From Chloroflexota bacterium (GTDB lineage Bacteria > Chloroflexota > Anaerolineae > Aggregatilineales > UBA2796): DNA of 64,000 bases. This document shows positions 47,831 to 56,643 of the stretch, piece by piece (the stretch's first letter is position 1; every line of letters begins with the position of its first letter). Below the pieces are notes generated by a model. It ran no database searches. It was not told the origin of the DNA and saw only the letters and a program-made list of their open reading frames with translations. Both the position numbers and the translations under genes were made by a program. Location of the stretch: the NCBI GenBank assembly GCA_021325095.1, contig JAJPHV010000039.1, positions 1 to 64,000 of the forward strand. Reading direction: 5' to 3'.

Positions 47831-48826
47831 CTAACTGTAACGGATACGTGGGTCCAGCACGGCCAGGGAAAGATCAGCCAGCAGATTGCCAGCCAGGATC
47901 AATACGCCATAGATCAGGAGTAACGAGCCGGAGATGTAAATATCCTGGTTGACCAGCGACTCGTAGAAAAGCGGCCCCAGTGTTGGTAAGCCCAGAATAA
48001 TGGCCGCTTCCAGTTCGCCCTGCATCATATAGGGCAGCACTGTGCCCTGGTAGGCGACGATGGTGTGCAGGGCATTCGGCACGGCGTGCTTCAAAATGAC
48101 CTTGCTTTCCGTCAGACCCTTGGCGCGAGCGGTCTGGACATATTGCGCGCCGAGTACGTCCAGCAAATTGCCACGCATGACGCGCAAATTGCGTGCCACG
48201 CCGCCGAGGCCGGCAATGACCAGCACCGGCCAGATATGCTTGAACAGATCGACAACCTTGGCGAAACTCCAGGGCGCAAAAACGTATTCGGGCGAAAAGA
48301 AGGACAGCAGACTGGGCTGGTTAAAAGTAAAAACCAGCACAAACAGGATAATGATTGCCAGCGAAAAGCGGGGCACGGAAGTGAAAATAAAGGCAAGGAT
48401 CGCCCACAAATTGTCCATAAAGCCATATTTGCGGGGCGCAACGTAAATACCCAGGCCCACCCCGACGATGGTTGAAATGGCGTGGCACAAGAGGGCAATC
48501 AGGAGTGTCATGGGTAGGCGTTCGGCGATTAGCACCCCGACATCTTTGCCATAGGCAAAGGAGTAACCGAACTTGCCTTCGGTCACCATCCCCTTCACCC
48601 ACAGGACGAACTGGGTGGGCACTGGCTTATCCAGATCGTATTGTTGGCGCAGGAGATTGGCGGCCCGGTCAGCATCCTCCTGTGACATGCCGCGAGCGAG
48701 CAAATATCCTTCGTAGCGGCTGGCGTAGTCGCCAGGGGGCAGCTTGATGACGATGAATGAAACGATGCCGATGCCGATGAGCATGAAAAAAGCGATAACA
48801 ATTCGGCGAAGAATGTAGTTTAACAT
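47831..48826 (-). CDS. Peptide-type ABC transporter permease (OppB/DppB-like)
   Basis: Permease of 331 residues with six helices. [24 protein letters not shown] at the N-terminus and the EAA region [25 protein letters not shown] are typical of OppB. It forms the channel with the OppC-like protein. A hairpin lies between it and the binding-protein gene upstream. Confidence 0.94.
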   Translation of the reverse strand: MLNYILRRIVIAFFMLIGIGIVSFIVIKLPPGDYASRYEGYLLARGMSQEDADRAANLLRQQYDLDKPVPTQFVLWVKGMVTEGKFGYSFAYGKDVGVLIAERLPMTLLIALLCHAISTIVGVGLGIYVAPRKYGFMDNLWAILAFIFTSVPRFSLAIIILFVLVFTFNQPSLLSFFSPEYVFAPWSFAKVVDLFKHIWPVLVIAGLGGVARNLRVMRGNLLDVLGAQYVQTARAKGLTESKVILKHAVPNALHTIVAYQGTVLPYMMQGELEAAIILGLPTLGPLFYESLVNQDIYISGSLLLIYGVLILAGNLLADLSLAVLDPRIRYS

Positions 48827-48904
48827 GCCGCCTCCCCGACAAACTGGATGGAAGCCTTGCTGCCGTATTCAAACAGGTGGGCCGCAAGGCTCTTCCCAAT
48901 TAGG

Positions 48905-48937
48905 AGGTGGGCTGAAGGGGATGCCTCCGGCCCACCT
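48905..48937 (-). terminator. Intercistronic hairpin after family-5 binding protein
   Basis: AGGTGGGC pairs with GCCCACCT across a 17-base loop. A second left arm (CAGGTGGGCC at 48874-48883) can pair with the same right arm, so two alternative hairpins are possible. Lies between the binding-protein stop and the first permease gene. Confidence 0.5.
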
Positions 48938-48951
48938 GTGGTGAGAAACCG

Positions 48952-51051
48952 TTATTTCTTGTAGATCGGGATGGTCTCCGGACGATTCTGTTTCAACTGC
49001 TGGTCCAGTGGTGTCCAGACCTGATCGAGCAGAACTGCATCTTCCACCCAGGTGTACAGGAATACGGGCGTCCCATCCGGAATATTCTTGACACGCTTGG
49101 CCGTGCCCAGGCCATAGCGCCCGACAAAGACACCCAGGTCGTAGACGTTCTTGGTGAAGATGTTGTTGTAGTCGAACATCAACTTCTTACGACCAGCGGG
49201 ATCGAAGGTTACGCGGTACTTGTTGACGATGTCCACCAGGTCCTTCTCGAAGTCCATCATCTGGCGCGGCTTGTCGCCTTCGAGGTGCCACCGGAAGTTC
49301 TTGGTGATGGGGGCCAGGGCCGTGACGTTCACAAACGGCAGAGCGAATGCCTGATCCTGGCGGTACACTCGCATGTCCCAGTTGCCGGCAGCCATTGCAT
49401 CGGTCTGGGTCTGGCTATCCCAGATTTTCATGTTGACCTTGATACCGACTGCGCTCCACTGATTGACCACAGCCTCAGCTACGCTCTGCGTTTCCTTCTG
49501 GTCCTGTGAGGCCATGAGTTGGATGACCACAGGCTGCCCGGACATCGGCCCTGACGTCCATGTGCGAATGCCGTCGCTGCCCTTCTTCAAGCCCATTTCG
49601 TCGAGGAGCGCGTTGGCCGATGGCGGATCATACGGGTAGTATACTACCGAGTTCTTGTCGAAATCGGGAGCGCCCGGATACAGGCCGCCTGCCCAACCGC
49701 GCAGGAAGGGGCCTTTCATGATCGACTGAGCAATGCCGTCACGATCCGTAGCGTAGCTCAATGCCTGGCGGAAGCGCAGATCGCGGAACAGCGTGCGGAC
49801 GGCCTTGTCGCGGTCATCCTTCGCGCCAACGTCCAGCGAGAAGTTGAATTCGATGTCGTAGCCCAGGGTTTCAGGCCCCCAGGAGATGCTGTACTTGGCA
49901 TCCGGCGATTGAGCTTTTGTCATGGACTCCACGAAGGAACTGGGGTTCTCCAGGTTCGTGTGGTCGCAGTCACCTGCGATGGTGCACAGGTCGCGCCCGA
50001 TACCGCTGGGGCCTTTGCGATATTGAATCTCGTCCATGTACGGCAACTGGTTGCCGTCCTCGTCCACCTTCCAGTAGTACGGGTTACGGCGCATGATCAT
50101 CAGTTCGTCGGTCTTGTATTCGGTGATGACCCAGGGACCCATTGTCACCAGCGGCAGCGCGTCCGGGGGCAGCGCGTTGGCAAAGTCCTTGTAGGTCGGC
50201 TTGGGCGTCTTCTCGCTCCACTTCGGATGCAAGGGCTTAAGCTGGTGAGCGGGCATGACGTGGAAGTTGTCTTCGTTCATCAGGTAGAAGACATCCAACG
50301 GTTTGGCGATGGGGAACGTGATCTTGATGGTATAGTCGTCCACCTTTTCCATCTTGGCCGGCTTACCGTCCCACGACCAGGCGTCCAGGTGACGCGGGGC
50401 ATTGACGTTGTCGTCGAGGATGTAGCCTTCCCAGGTGAACATCACGTCGTCGGCAGTGAAGGGCACACCGTCCGACCACTTGGCCCCTTCGATCAGGTGC
50501 AGGGTCATGACCTTACCGTCGGCAGACCAGTCCCAGCTTTTGGCAATTTCCGGCATGGGTTCGATGTCCTGGTCAGCACGGAAGAGCGGGCCAGTCTTGA
50601 CCAGGGAGCCATAGCGCGAGCTGTAGGATTCGATGCCGAACCAACCCATCGTTGTTCCGGCCAGGTCGTTATAACCGGCGGTGGGGCAGGCGGAGAAAGC
50701 GCGCCACAGGTCGCCGTAGACGCCGATGCCATCCTTCATACCGGACTTCAGATAGACGGCCGGCTCTTTGGGCAGACGCTGCTCGACGGGCGGCAGCGTG
50801 CCGTCCTTAACAAACTTGTCCAGCCAGGGAGCCTGGTGGTATTGAGGCAGTTTCTTGTAGGTGACGATCTGGCTGATGGGCAATCGCTTGACTGGAGCGC
50901 CGCCCACTTCGAGCTTCGGTGGATCAGGGTAGGGAATAGGTGGTTTAACCTGAGCCTGGGCGTTGGCTGTCGGCACTGATGTAGTCGTTACGATCAACAT
51001 CACGCAGACGAACATGCCAAAGACGTACCATAGTGCTTGGCGGAGTTTCAT
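48952..51051 (-). CDS. Family-5 ABC transporter substrate-binding protein
   Basis: Extracellular binding protein of 699 residues, larger than the ~540 of OppA/DppA. Signal peptide about 1-31 ending TANAQA, without lipobox. Core motifs: EPMPEIAKSWDWSADGKVMTLHLIEGAKWSDGVPFTADDVMFTW, RRNPYYWK, FRQALSYATDRDGIAQ. Large family-5 proteins in several lineages bind oligosaccharides. With a LacI gene upstream and melA downstream, I infer an alpha-galactoside or other oligosaccharide ligand. The ATG at 51051 has GGAGG seven bases upstream and is chosen over 51099. Confidence 0.92.
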   Translation of the reverse strand: MKLRQALWYVFGMFVCVMLIVTTTSVPTANAQAQVKPPIPYPDPPKLEVGGAPVKRLPISQIVTYKKLPQYHQAPWLDKFVKDGTLPPVEQRLPKEPAVYLKSGMKDGIGVYGDLWRAFSACPTAGYNDLAGTTMGWFGIESYSSRYGSLVKTGPLFRADQDIEPMPEIAKSWDWSADGKVMTLHLIEGAKWSDGVPFTADDVMFTWEGYILDDNVNAPRHLDAWSWDGKPAKMEKVDDYTIKITFPIAKPLDVFYLMNEDNFHVMPAHQLKPLHPKWSEKTPKPTYKDFANALPPDALPLVTMGPWVITEYKTDELMIMRRNPYYWKVDEDGNQLPYMDEIQYRKGPSGIGRDLCTIAGDCDHTNLENPSSFVESMTKAQSPDAKYSISWGPETLGYDIEFNFSLDVGAKDDRDKAVRTLFRDLRFRQALSYATDRDGIAQSIMKGPFLRGWAGGLYPGAPDFDKNSVVYYPYDPPSANALLDEMGLKKGSDGIRTWTSGPMSGQPVVIQLMASQDQKETQSVAEAVVNQWSAVGIKVNMKIWDSQTQTDAMAAGNWDMRVYRQDQAFALPFVNVTALAPITKNFRWHLEGDKPRQMMDFEKDLVDIVNKYRVTFDPAGRKKLMFDYNNIFTKNVYDLGVFVGRYGLGTAKRVKNIPDGTPVFLYTWVEDAVLLDQVWTPLDQQLKQNRPETIPIYKK

Positions 51052-51241
51052 TATTTTTCCTCCAAAATTTAGACCGAAAAACATTCTATGTGTGTCCACA
51101 CGACGCCATTTTCAAGCGGCAGGTGAATACACGGTGCGGACACGGCGTGCAGCGCGAACAAAGTTTTACCCTGATCTGATGATATGCCTCACCCCCTTGC
51201 AGATAGACGCGAGACATTCTCGCCCTCACTCAACGCGGTGC

Positions 51242-52288
51242 TTATGTGCCTTCGTACAACCAGCACGCTGTCTGGTGACCTGGCTGCACCTCGCGCAACG
51301 CAGGTTGTTGCTCGTGGCAAATCTTCATGGCCTGTGGACAGCGCGGCGCAAACGCACAGCCGCGAATCTTCTCCGTCGGCGTGGGGACCATGCCCTTGAT
51401 CGGAACCAGGACCTTCTGGCCCTTACGTCCCAGCACCGGCACCGAGTTCAACAGGCCGACGGTATACGGATGCAGCGGGTTATGGAACAACTCGCGCGTC
51501 TCGGCGAATTCGACAATCTTGCCAAGATACATGACAGCCACCTGCTTCGCCATCTGTGAAACGACGCCCAGGTTGTGCGAGATGATGATGATCGAAGCGC
51601 CAAAGTCGGCCTGAAGCTGGTTCATCAAATCCAGGATTTGCGACTGAACAGTGACATCCAGGGCTGTCGTTGGCTCATCGGCAATCAGGATTGACGGATT
51701 ACAGGAAAGCGCCAGGGCAATCATGACGCGCTGGCGCATCCCGCCGCTCAACTGGTGCGGGTATTCGTACAGGCGCTGCTTGGGGGCGCTGATCTGCACT
51801 TTGGTGAGCATTTCGAGCGCGCGCGCCAGCGCCTCCTTGCGCCCGACTTTCTGATGTATCTGGACCGCCTCGGCAATTTGATCCCCAATCGTATACAGCG
51901 GGTTGAGAGACATCATCGGTTCCTGAAAGACAATGGCGATCTCCCCGCCCCGGATGCTGCGCATCTCCTGACCGCGCGGATCGAGCTTGGCAATGTCGAT
52001 GATTTTGTCGGTCTCCTTGCGGTGAAGATTGATCTGGCCCTCAACGATTTTGCCGGGCGGCGATTGGATGAGCCGCATCACGGACATCGCCATGACGCTC
52101 TTGCCGCAGCCGCTTTCGCCCACCAACCCCAACGTGCTCTGGCGTGCAAGAGACAGGTCTACGCCATCCAGCGCGCGAACGGTACTTTTTTCCAGGAAAA
52201 AGTAGGTCTTCAGGTTCTTGATTTCCAGGATCGGTGTCGTCGGTATCGTCGGGGTGGTCGGCGTTGCCGGTGTCTGGGCTGTGCTCAA
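51242..52288 (-). CDS. Peptide-type ABC transporter ATPase (OppD/DppD-like)
   Basis: ATPase of 348 residues. Walker A GESGCGKSVMAM, signature LSGGMRQRVMIALAL, Walker B LIADEPTTALD, C-terminal motif GCAFAPRCPQAMKIC. Unusual N-terminus with a Thr/Pro-rich stretch (TPATPTTPTIPTTP) before the domain. The longest frame begins with TTG, preceded by AGAGGG. It lies between the LacI gene (84 bp upstream) and the binding protein. Confidence 0.93.
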   Translation of the reverse strand: MSTAQTPATPTTPTIPTTPILEIKNLKTYFFLEKSTVRALDGVDLSLARQSTLGLVGESGCGKSVMAMSVMRLIQSPPGKIVEGQINLHRKETDKIIDIAKLDPRGQEMRSIRGGEIAIVFQEPMMSLNPLYTIGDQIAEAVQIHQKVGRKEALARALEMLTKVQISAPKQRLYEYPHQLSGGMRQRVMIALALSCNPSILIADEPTTALDVTVQSQILDLMNQLQADFGASIIIISHNLGVVSQMAKQVAVMYLGKIVEFAETRELFHNPLHPYTVGLLNSVPVLGRKGQKVLVPIKGMVPTPTEKIRGCAFAPRCPQAMKICHEQQPALREVQPGHQTACWLYEGT

Positions 52289-52372
52289 CTTTCCCTCTAA
52301 ATCTTTCGACTAATTACAGCGATTGTTGTCGAGACGAGCTATTTGCCAGCGCACCCAACAACTACGAACCGC

Positions 52373-53437
52373 TCAAGATAGATTGCCGGCCTGGTGAAGG
52401 CGAAAACCACACGAATCTCGAATCTTAAGTTCAGTTTGCAGCACAATATGCTTTTGTTCCAACGGTCTGTTATTGATCAGGTCGATAAGCATCTGTCCGG
52501 CCACCCGGCCATTTTCGATGGCCGGCCCGTGGACCGTGGTCAGCGCCGGGGTACTGTAGCGTGCCAGGCGAACGTCATCGAAGCCCACCACCGCAATATC
52601 CTGCGGAATACGCAGCCCGGATTCGTGGATGGCCGTCATGGCGCCAATCGCCATGTCATCGTTCATGGCGTAGAGCGCAGTCGGCATCGGCCAAACTTCA
52701 AGCAGCGACTTCATCGCTTCATAACCGGTTTCGGGATCGTAGCAGCCATAACGCACGAGCGCTTCGTCGTAGTCGATACCTGCCTCCTCCAAAACTTCTC
52801 TATAGGTGACAAGCCGTCGGTAGGCGTGAGGCTCCTTCTGAATGGCCGCGTAGGTGATACAGGCGATGCGCCGATGCCCCATTCCCAACAAATGCCTAAG
52901 CACGCGCCGAACACCTTCCAGTTTGTCTATCGTCACGGAATGCACCGCATCATGCAAATGGTGGAGCGAAACGATGGGAAAGCCTTCGGCGACGCTGGCG
53001 ACCAGAGCTTGTATGTCCAGCTCGGTTGGGGTTACCAGGTTGACGACAAGCCCAGCCACCTCTTTCCCCCGTATCAAGTTCAGGTAAGTGTTCGGGTGGC
53101 TGCCGTCTTCGAGCAGTTCGACCAGGATGCGGTAACCGTGCTTGCGCGTTACTTTGCTTAAGCCAGAGATGATGTTGGGTATATATTCGTTGATAAAGAC
53201 CTGCTCGAAAGTTGGCGAAATGACCAGACCGATATTGGTGCTTCTGCCCCGTGCCAGGGTACGCGCCGATACGTCGGGAACATATCCAACCGAACGCGCC
53301 GCTTCCAGAACACGCTGCCTCGTTTCCTCGCTGATGTTGGCGCTGTCGACATTGTTCAAGACGAAAGAGACTGTCGTCTGCGACACTCCCGCCAGTTCAG
53401 CAACTCGCCTGCTTGTAACTTTGACGCGGCGCGGCAT
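52373..53437 (-). CDS. LacI-family transcriptional regulator (melA/transporter locus)
   Basis: Regulator of about 354 residues. HTH VTSRRVAELAGVSQTTVSFVLNNVD followed by the hinge and a sugar-binding effector domain (NIGLVISPTFEQVFINEYIPNII ... DIAVVGFDDVRLARYSTPALTTVHGP). The ATG at 53437 gives the normal short N-terminus; the frame extends to a TTG at 53470. It is the first gene of the minus-strand run and the likely repressor of the importer and melA. Confidence 0.92.
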   Translation of the reverse strand: MPRRVKVTSRRVAELAGVSQTTVSFVLNNVDSANISEETRQRVLEAARSVGYVPDVSARTLARGRSTNIGLVISPTFEQVFINEYIPNIISGLSKVTRKHGYRILVELLEDGSHPNTYLNLIRGKEVAGLVVNLVTPTELDIQALVASVAEGFPIVSLHHLHDAVHSVTIDKLEGVRRVLRHLLGMGHRRIACITYAAIQKEPHAYRRLVTYREVLEEAGIDYDEALVRYGCYDPETGYEAMKSLLEVWPMPTALYAMNDDMAIGAMTAIHESGLRIPQDIAVVGFDDVRLARYSTPALTTVHGPAIENGRVAGQMLIDLINNRPLEQKHIVLQTELKIRDSCGFRLHQAGNLS

Positions 53438-53509
53438 AAATTCTCTATACTTCTGTTTAATAAGCATCAAAACCGATTACTAAAGCGTATTACCAGTGTC
53501 TGTAGATAG

Positions 53510-53536
53510 AGTATATAGATCGGGATTTTTTGTCAA
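53510..53536 (-). promoter_or_regulatory. Promoter of lacI / importer locus
   Basis: On the minus strand TTGACA (53536-53531) and TATACT (53515-53510) with a 15-bp spacer, in an AT-rich stretch about 75 bp before the LacI start. The spacer is short, so the exact -10 may be shifted. Confidence 0.5.
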
Positions 53537-53667
53537 TATGCAGAACCTACAGATCGTTCATCTTTTGCCTGTTGTGCCTGGGTGAACAAGTGCCAGGAAG
53601 TTTCAATCGCTGCTGCTCCTCGCAAAGGTGGGGTGTACTGGGATGGCTTAAGGTGAGGTGCAGGCCG

Positions 53668-53706
53668 AATGTTGGTTTGCCGGCACTGTGCCAGCAAACC
53701 AACATT
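53668..53706. terminator. Long hairpin after 2-oxoacid oxidoreductase beta gene
   Basis: Perfect 13-bp stem (AATGTTGGTTTGC) with an inner four-base-pair stem, 23 bp downstream of the minus-strand beta-subunit gene. On the plus strand it is followed by TTTTAT. Confidence 0.7.
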
Positions 53707-53728
53707 TTATCGGCGCTCAAGTCCTATG

Positions 53729-54775
53729 CTACCATTCCAGGTCGTGCATCACCTTCGCCAGGGCCTCGCGCGACGGGCGAACGCGATTCTCCGGGAGCGT
53801 GGCAAGTGGTTCCGGGGGAAGATGAAGCTGTTCCGGCAGCGTAGCGCGTCCCTGGTCAATGTAGATCAGGCCGGTGATAAACTTGCGTTCGGATTTGGCT
53901 TCTTCGAGCAAGTGCAGCGCCGCATATTTATCTGTCGGATCGTGATCCGGGCCGATCTTCTTGAGCATGATCACTGAGCCGTCGTGCAGCTCAACCTCGA
54001 TGGTTTCACCCTCAGCATAGTCGTCAATCATGATTTCTTCGCGTTTGGGCACGAAGGTGATCTCTTGAAGGGGCATTTCGTGTTCGCGGCCATACGGGTA
54101 GCTCTTGGTCGACTCCTCGTGGTTGTTGAAGGTGACACACGGGCTGATAATGTCGATCACTGCCGTCCCGTGGTGACTGAGCGCCGCTTTCAAAAGTGCC
54201 TGTACCTGTTTGGGATCGCCGGAGAACGAACGGGCTACGAACGAGCAGTCCGCGGCCAGGGCTTCCATGCACAAATCGATGGGCGGCAATTCGTTGATGC
54301 CCGCATATTTGAGCTTCTGGCCTTCGTCGGCAGTGGCGCTGAATTGGCCTTTCGTCAAGCCGTACACGCCGTTATCCTCGATGATGTAGACCACCGGTAC
54401 GTTGCGCCGAACCATGTGTTTGAATTGGCCCAGGCCAATGCTGCCTGTATCCCCGTCGCCGCTCACACCGATGGCGATAACGGTCCGATTGGCGAGTGTG
54501 GCGCCGGTTGCCACCGAAGGCATCCGCCCGTGAATGGCATTGAAGCCATGCGCGCGGTTCAAGAAGTAGGCAGGCGTCTTGCTCGAACAGCCGATCCCGC
54601 TCAGTTTGATGACCTGCGTTGGCTGGATCGACAGATCGTAGCAGACTGAAATGATCTGCGAGGAAATCGAGTCGTGGCCGCAGCCATTGCACAGCGTCGA
54701 TTCACGGCCTTTGTAATCGGTCTTTTCCAGGCCGATCAGGTTAACTTTGGGAGCACGTGCAGGTGCAGCAGTCAT
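53729..54775 (-). CDS. korB: 2-oxoacid:ferredoxin oxidoreductase, beta subunit
   Basis: TPP-binding subunit of 348 residues of a CoA-dependent 2-oxoacid (probably 2-oxoglutarate) oxidoreductase. Seen: STLCNGCGHDSISS, IGCSSKTPAYF, HGRMPSVATGA, and the TPP motif GDGDTGSIGLGQF followed by EDNGVYGLTKGQ. The ATG at 54775 lies two bases after the alpha-subunit stop and has GGAGC upstream. Pyruvate, 2-oxoglutarate and branched-chain substrates cannot be told apart with certainty. Confidence 0.92.
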   Translation of the reverse strand: MTAAPARAPKVNLIGLEKTDYKGRESTLCNGCGHDSISSQIISVCYDLSIQPTQVIKLSGIGCSSKTPAYFLNRAHGFNAIHGRMPSVATGATLANRTVIAIGVSGDGDTGSIGLGQFKHMVRRNVPVVYIIEDNGVYGLTKGQFSATADEGQKLKYAGINELPPIDLCMEALAADCSFVARSFSGDPKQVQALLKAALSHHGTAVIDIISPCVTFNNHEESTKSYPYGREHEMPLQEITFVPKREEIMIDDYAEGETIEVELHDGSVIMLKKIGPDHDPTDKYAALHLLEEAKSERKFITGLIYIDQGRATLPEQLHLPPEPLATLPENRVRPSREALAKVMHDLEW

Positions 54776-54777
54776 CG

Positions 54778-56607
54778 TTAACGCTCCTGTTCCAGGATAT
54801 TCTGAGCGATCCAACGGGCAGTCAGCGGCAAACCATCACACTTAGACAGCGATACAATCCGGGAGCCAAACTCCGGGTATTCCATTCGGAGCAGTTCGGC
54901 CACCTGGCCGTCGAAGTTGTTCTCAACCACGTAGACATGATCATATCTGTTCAAAAAGTCGTGAGTGGCCTCGCCAACCGGCAGCGCCCGCAGCCGGTGA
55001 TAGCTGGTCGTATGACCTTCCTCACGGAGCAGGTGACGGGCTTCGGTCACGCCAGGGTCGCTCGAACCGTAGGCGATGATCCCGAACTGCGCGCCGTCCA
55101 CAATGTCTTCGACAGGTTGCGGTACGATCTTGCGGGCAGTGTCGTGTTTACGTCGCAGCCGCTTGAGGTTGTTTTCCCACACATCAGCCCGTTCGCTGTA
55201 GAGCGCGTTTTCGTCGTGGCCCGTGCCGCGCGTGAAGTAGGCCGCCAATGGGTGATTTGTGCCGGGTAATGTGCGATAGCCGATGCCGTCGTTGTCCACA
55301 TCCTTGTACCGCGCGAAGCCACCCAATCGCTGTAGATCTTCGGCGGACAGCACCTTGCCGCGATTCATCGGTTTGTCAGGGTAGTCAAAAGGTTCGGTCA
55401 TCCATAAATTCATCCCCAGGTCGAGGTCGCTCAGGCACAACACCAGCGTTTGAAGATACTCGGCCAGATCAAAAGCGCGCCAACCAAACTCAAAGCATTC
55501 CTTCATATTGGCGGGCAACAACACGACGTGGCGCGTGTCGCCGTGGCTCAGGAAATAGGCTTTCAATACGTCGCCCTGAGAAACGCGCGTTGGTAAACCG
55601 GTACTTGGCCCCATACGCTGGATGTCCCAGATCACCGACGGGATTTCAGCAAAATAGGCCAGCCCGGCGAATTCCGCCATCAACGAAATGCCCGGGCCGG
55701 AGGTCGAGGTTAGCGCGCGTGCGCCTGCCCAGCCTGCGCCCACAACCATGCCGATTGCGGCCAGTTCATCTTCGGCCTGGACAATCGCCAGCGTCGATTC
55801 GTGCGTTACCGGATCAACGCGCAGTTCTGTCGCGTATTCTTTGAGGGCATCGATCATGCTCGTCGAGGGGGTGATCGGATACCAGGCCGCAATGGTCACG
55901 CCGCCGAAAATCGCGCCGAGGGCCGCCGCCGAGTTGCCTTCGATCAGCACTTTGCCTTTGGTGGCGTCCATCCGCTCGACACGCAGGTGCGACACCGGCT
56001 GGAAGTTCTGGCGAACGTATTCGGCGGCCTTCTCTACAACGCCGAAGTTGAGGGCAATGGGCTTCGGTTTGCCGCTGAAGTGGTAGCCGAGTGCAGCCTT
56101 GATCTCGTTCAGGTCGATGCCCAGCAGTTCGGCCAGCGCGCCGACGTACACCATGTTCGCCACGTAGTCGCGCAGGTTGGCATCCGCCCCGGATTCTTTT
56201 GCCATCTCTTTGACGGGCAGGCCATAGTACGTCACGTCGGGGCGAAATTCCTTCAATTTCCATTCCAGCGGGTAGATGCAAATGCCACCCGGCGCCAGTT
56301 TCTGGATGTCTTCGGCCTGGGTGGCCGGGTTCATCGCCACCAGCACGTGATAATCATCCCGACGGGCGATGTAGCCATCTTTGCTCAGGCGGATGGTATA
56401 CCAGGTCGGCAGGCCGGAAATATTCGACGGGAACAGGTTCTTGCCGTTGACAGGAATTCCCATTTTGAACAGGGCTCGGATCAACGTGACGTTGGCCGTC
56501 TGGCTGCCGGAGCCATTGACGGTAGCGGCCACGATGGCGAAATCGTTGACCAGCACCTGGTCAGCGCCCGCTAACCGGGGGTCACTCTGGATACCAATCG
56601 CACTCAT
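54778..56607 (-). CDS. korA: 2-oxoacid:ferredoxin oxidoreductase, fused gamma-alpha subunit
   Basis: Protein of 609 residues in which the gamma domain (about 15-190, VNGSGSQTANVTLIRALFKMG ... NMVYVGALAELLGID) is fused in front of the alpha (TPP-pyrimidine and transketolase C-terminal) domain. The alpha part begins near 215 with GNSAAALGAIFGGVTIAAWYPITPSTSM. This is the usual two-gene KorAB arrangement. No ferredoxin-like delta domain is seen. It is co-transcribed with the beta gene and follows a GntR/FadR regulator gene 36 bp upstream. Confidence 0.92.
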   Translation of the reverse strand: MSAIGIQSDPRLAGADQVLVNDFAIVAATVNGSGSQTANVTLIRALFKMGIPVNGKNLFPSNISGLPTWYTIRLSKDGYIARRDDYHVLVAMNPATQAEDIQKLAPGGICIYPLEWKLKEFRPDVTYYGLPVKEMAKESGADANLRDYVANMVYVGALAELLGIDLNEIKAALGYHFSGKPKPIALNFGVVEKAAEYVRQNFQPVSHLRVERMDATKGKVLIEGNSAAALGAIFGGVTIAAWYPITPSTSMIDALKEYATELRVDPVTHESTLAIVQAEDELAAIGMVVGAGWAGARALTSTSGPGISLMAEFAGLAYFAEIPSVIWDIQRMGPSTGLPTRVSQGDVLKAYFLSHGDTRHVVLLPANMKECFEFGWRAFDLAEYLQTLVLCLSDLDLGMNLWMTEPFDYPDKPMNRGKVLSAEDLQRLGGFARYKDVDNDGIGYRTLPGTNHPLAAYFTRGTGHDENALYSERADVWENNLKRLRRKHDTARKIVPQPVEDIVDGAQFGIIAYGSSDPGVTEARHLLREEGHTTSYHRLRALPVGEATHDFLNRYDHVYVVENNFDGQVAELLRMEYPEFGSRIVSLSKCDGLPLTARWIAQNILEQER

Positions 56608-56643
56608 CAGACGTTCTCCTTACCTAAATTGAGGGGGAAAGAA

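Noticed and set aside
43807..52288. Simple oligopeptide (Opp) transporter annotation
   Set aside because: Gene families are Opp-like, but the LacI regulator and melA on either side favour an oligosaccharide; kept the family name without the peptide substrate.
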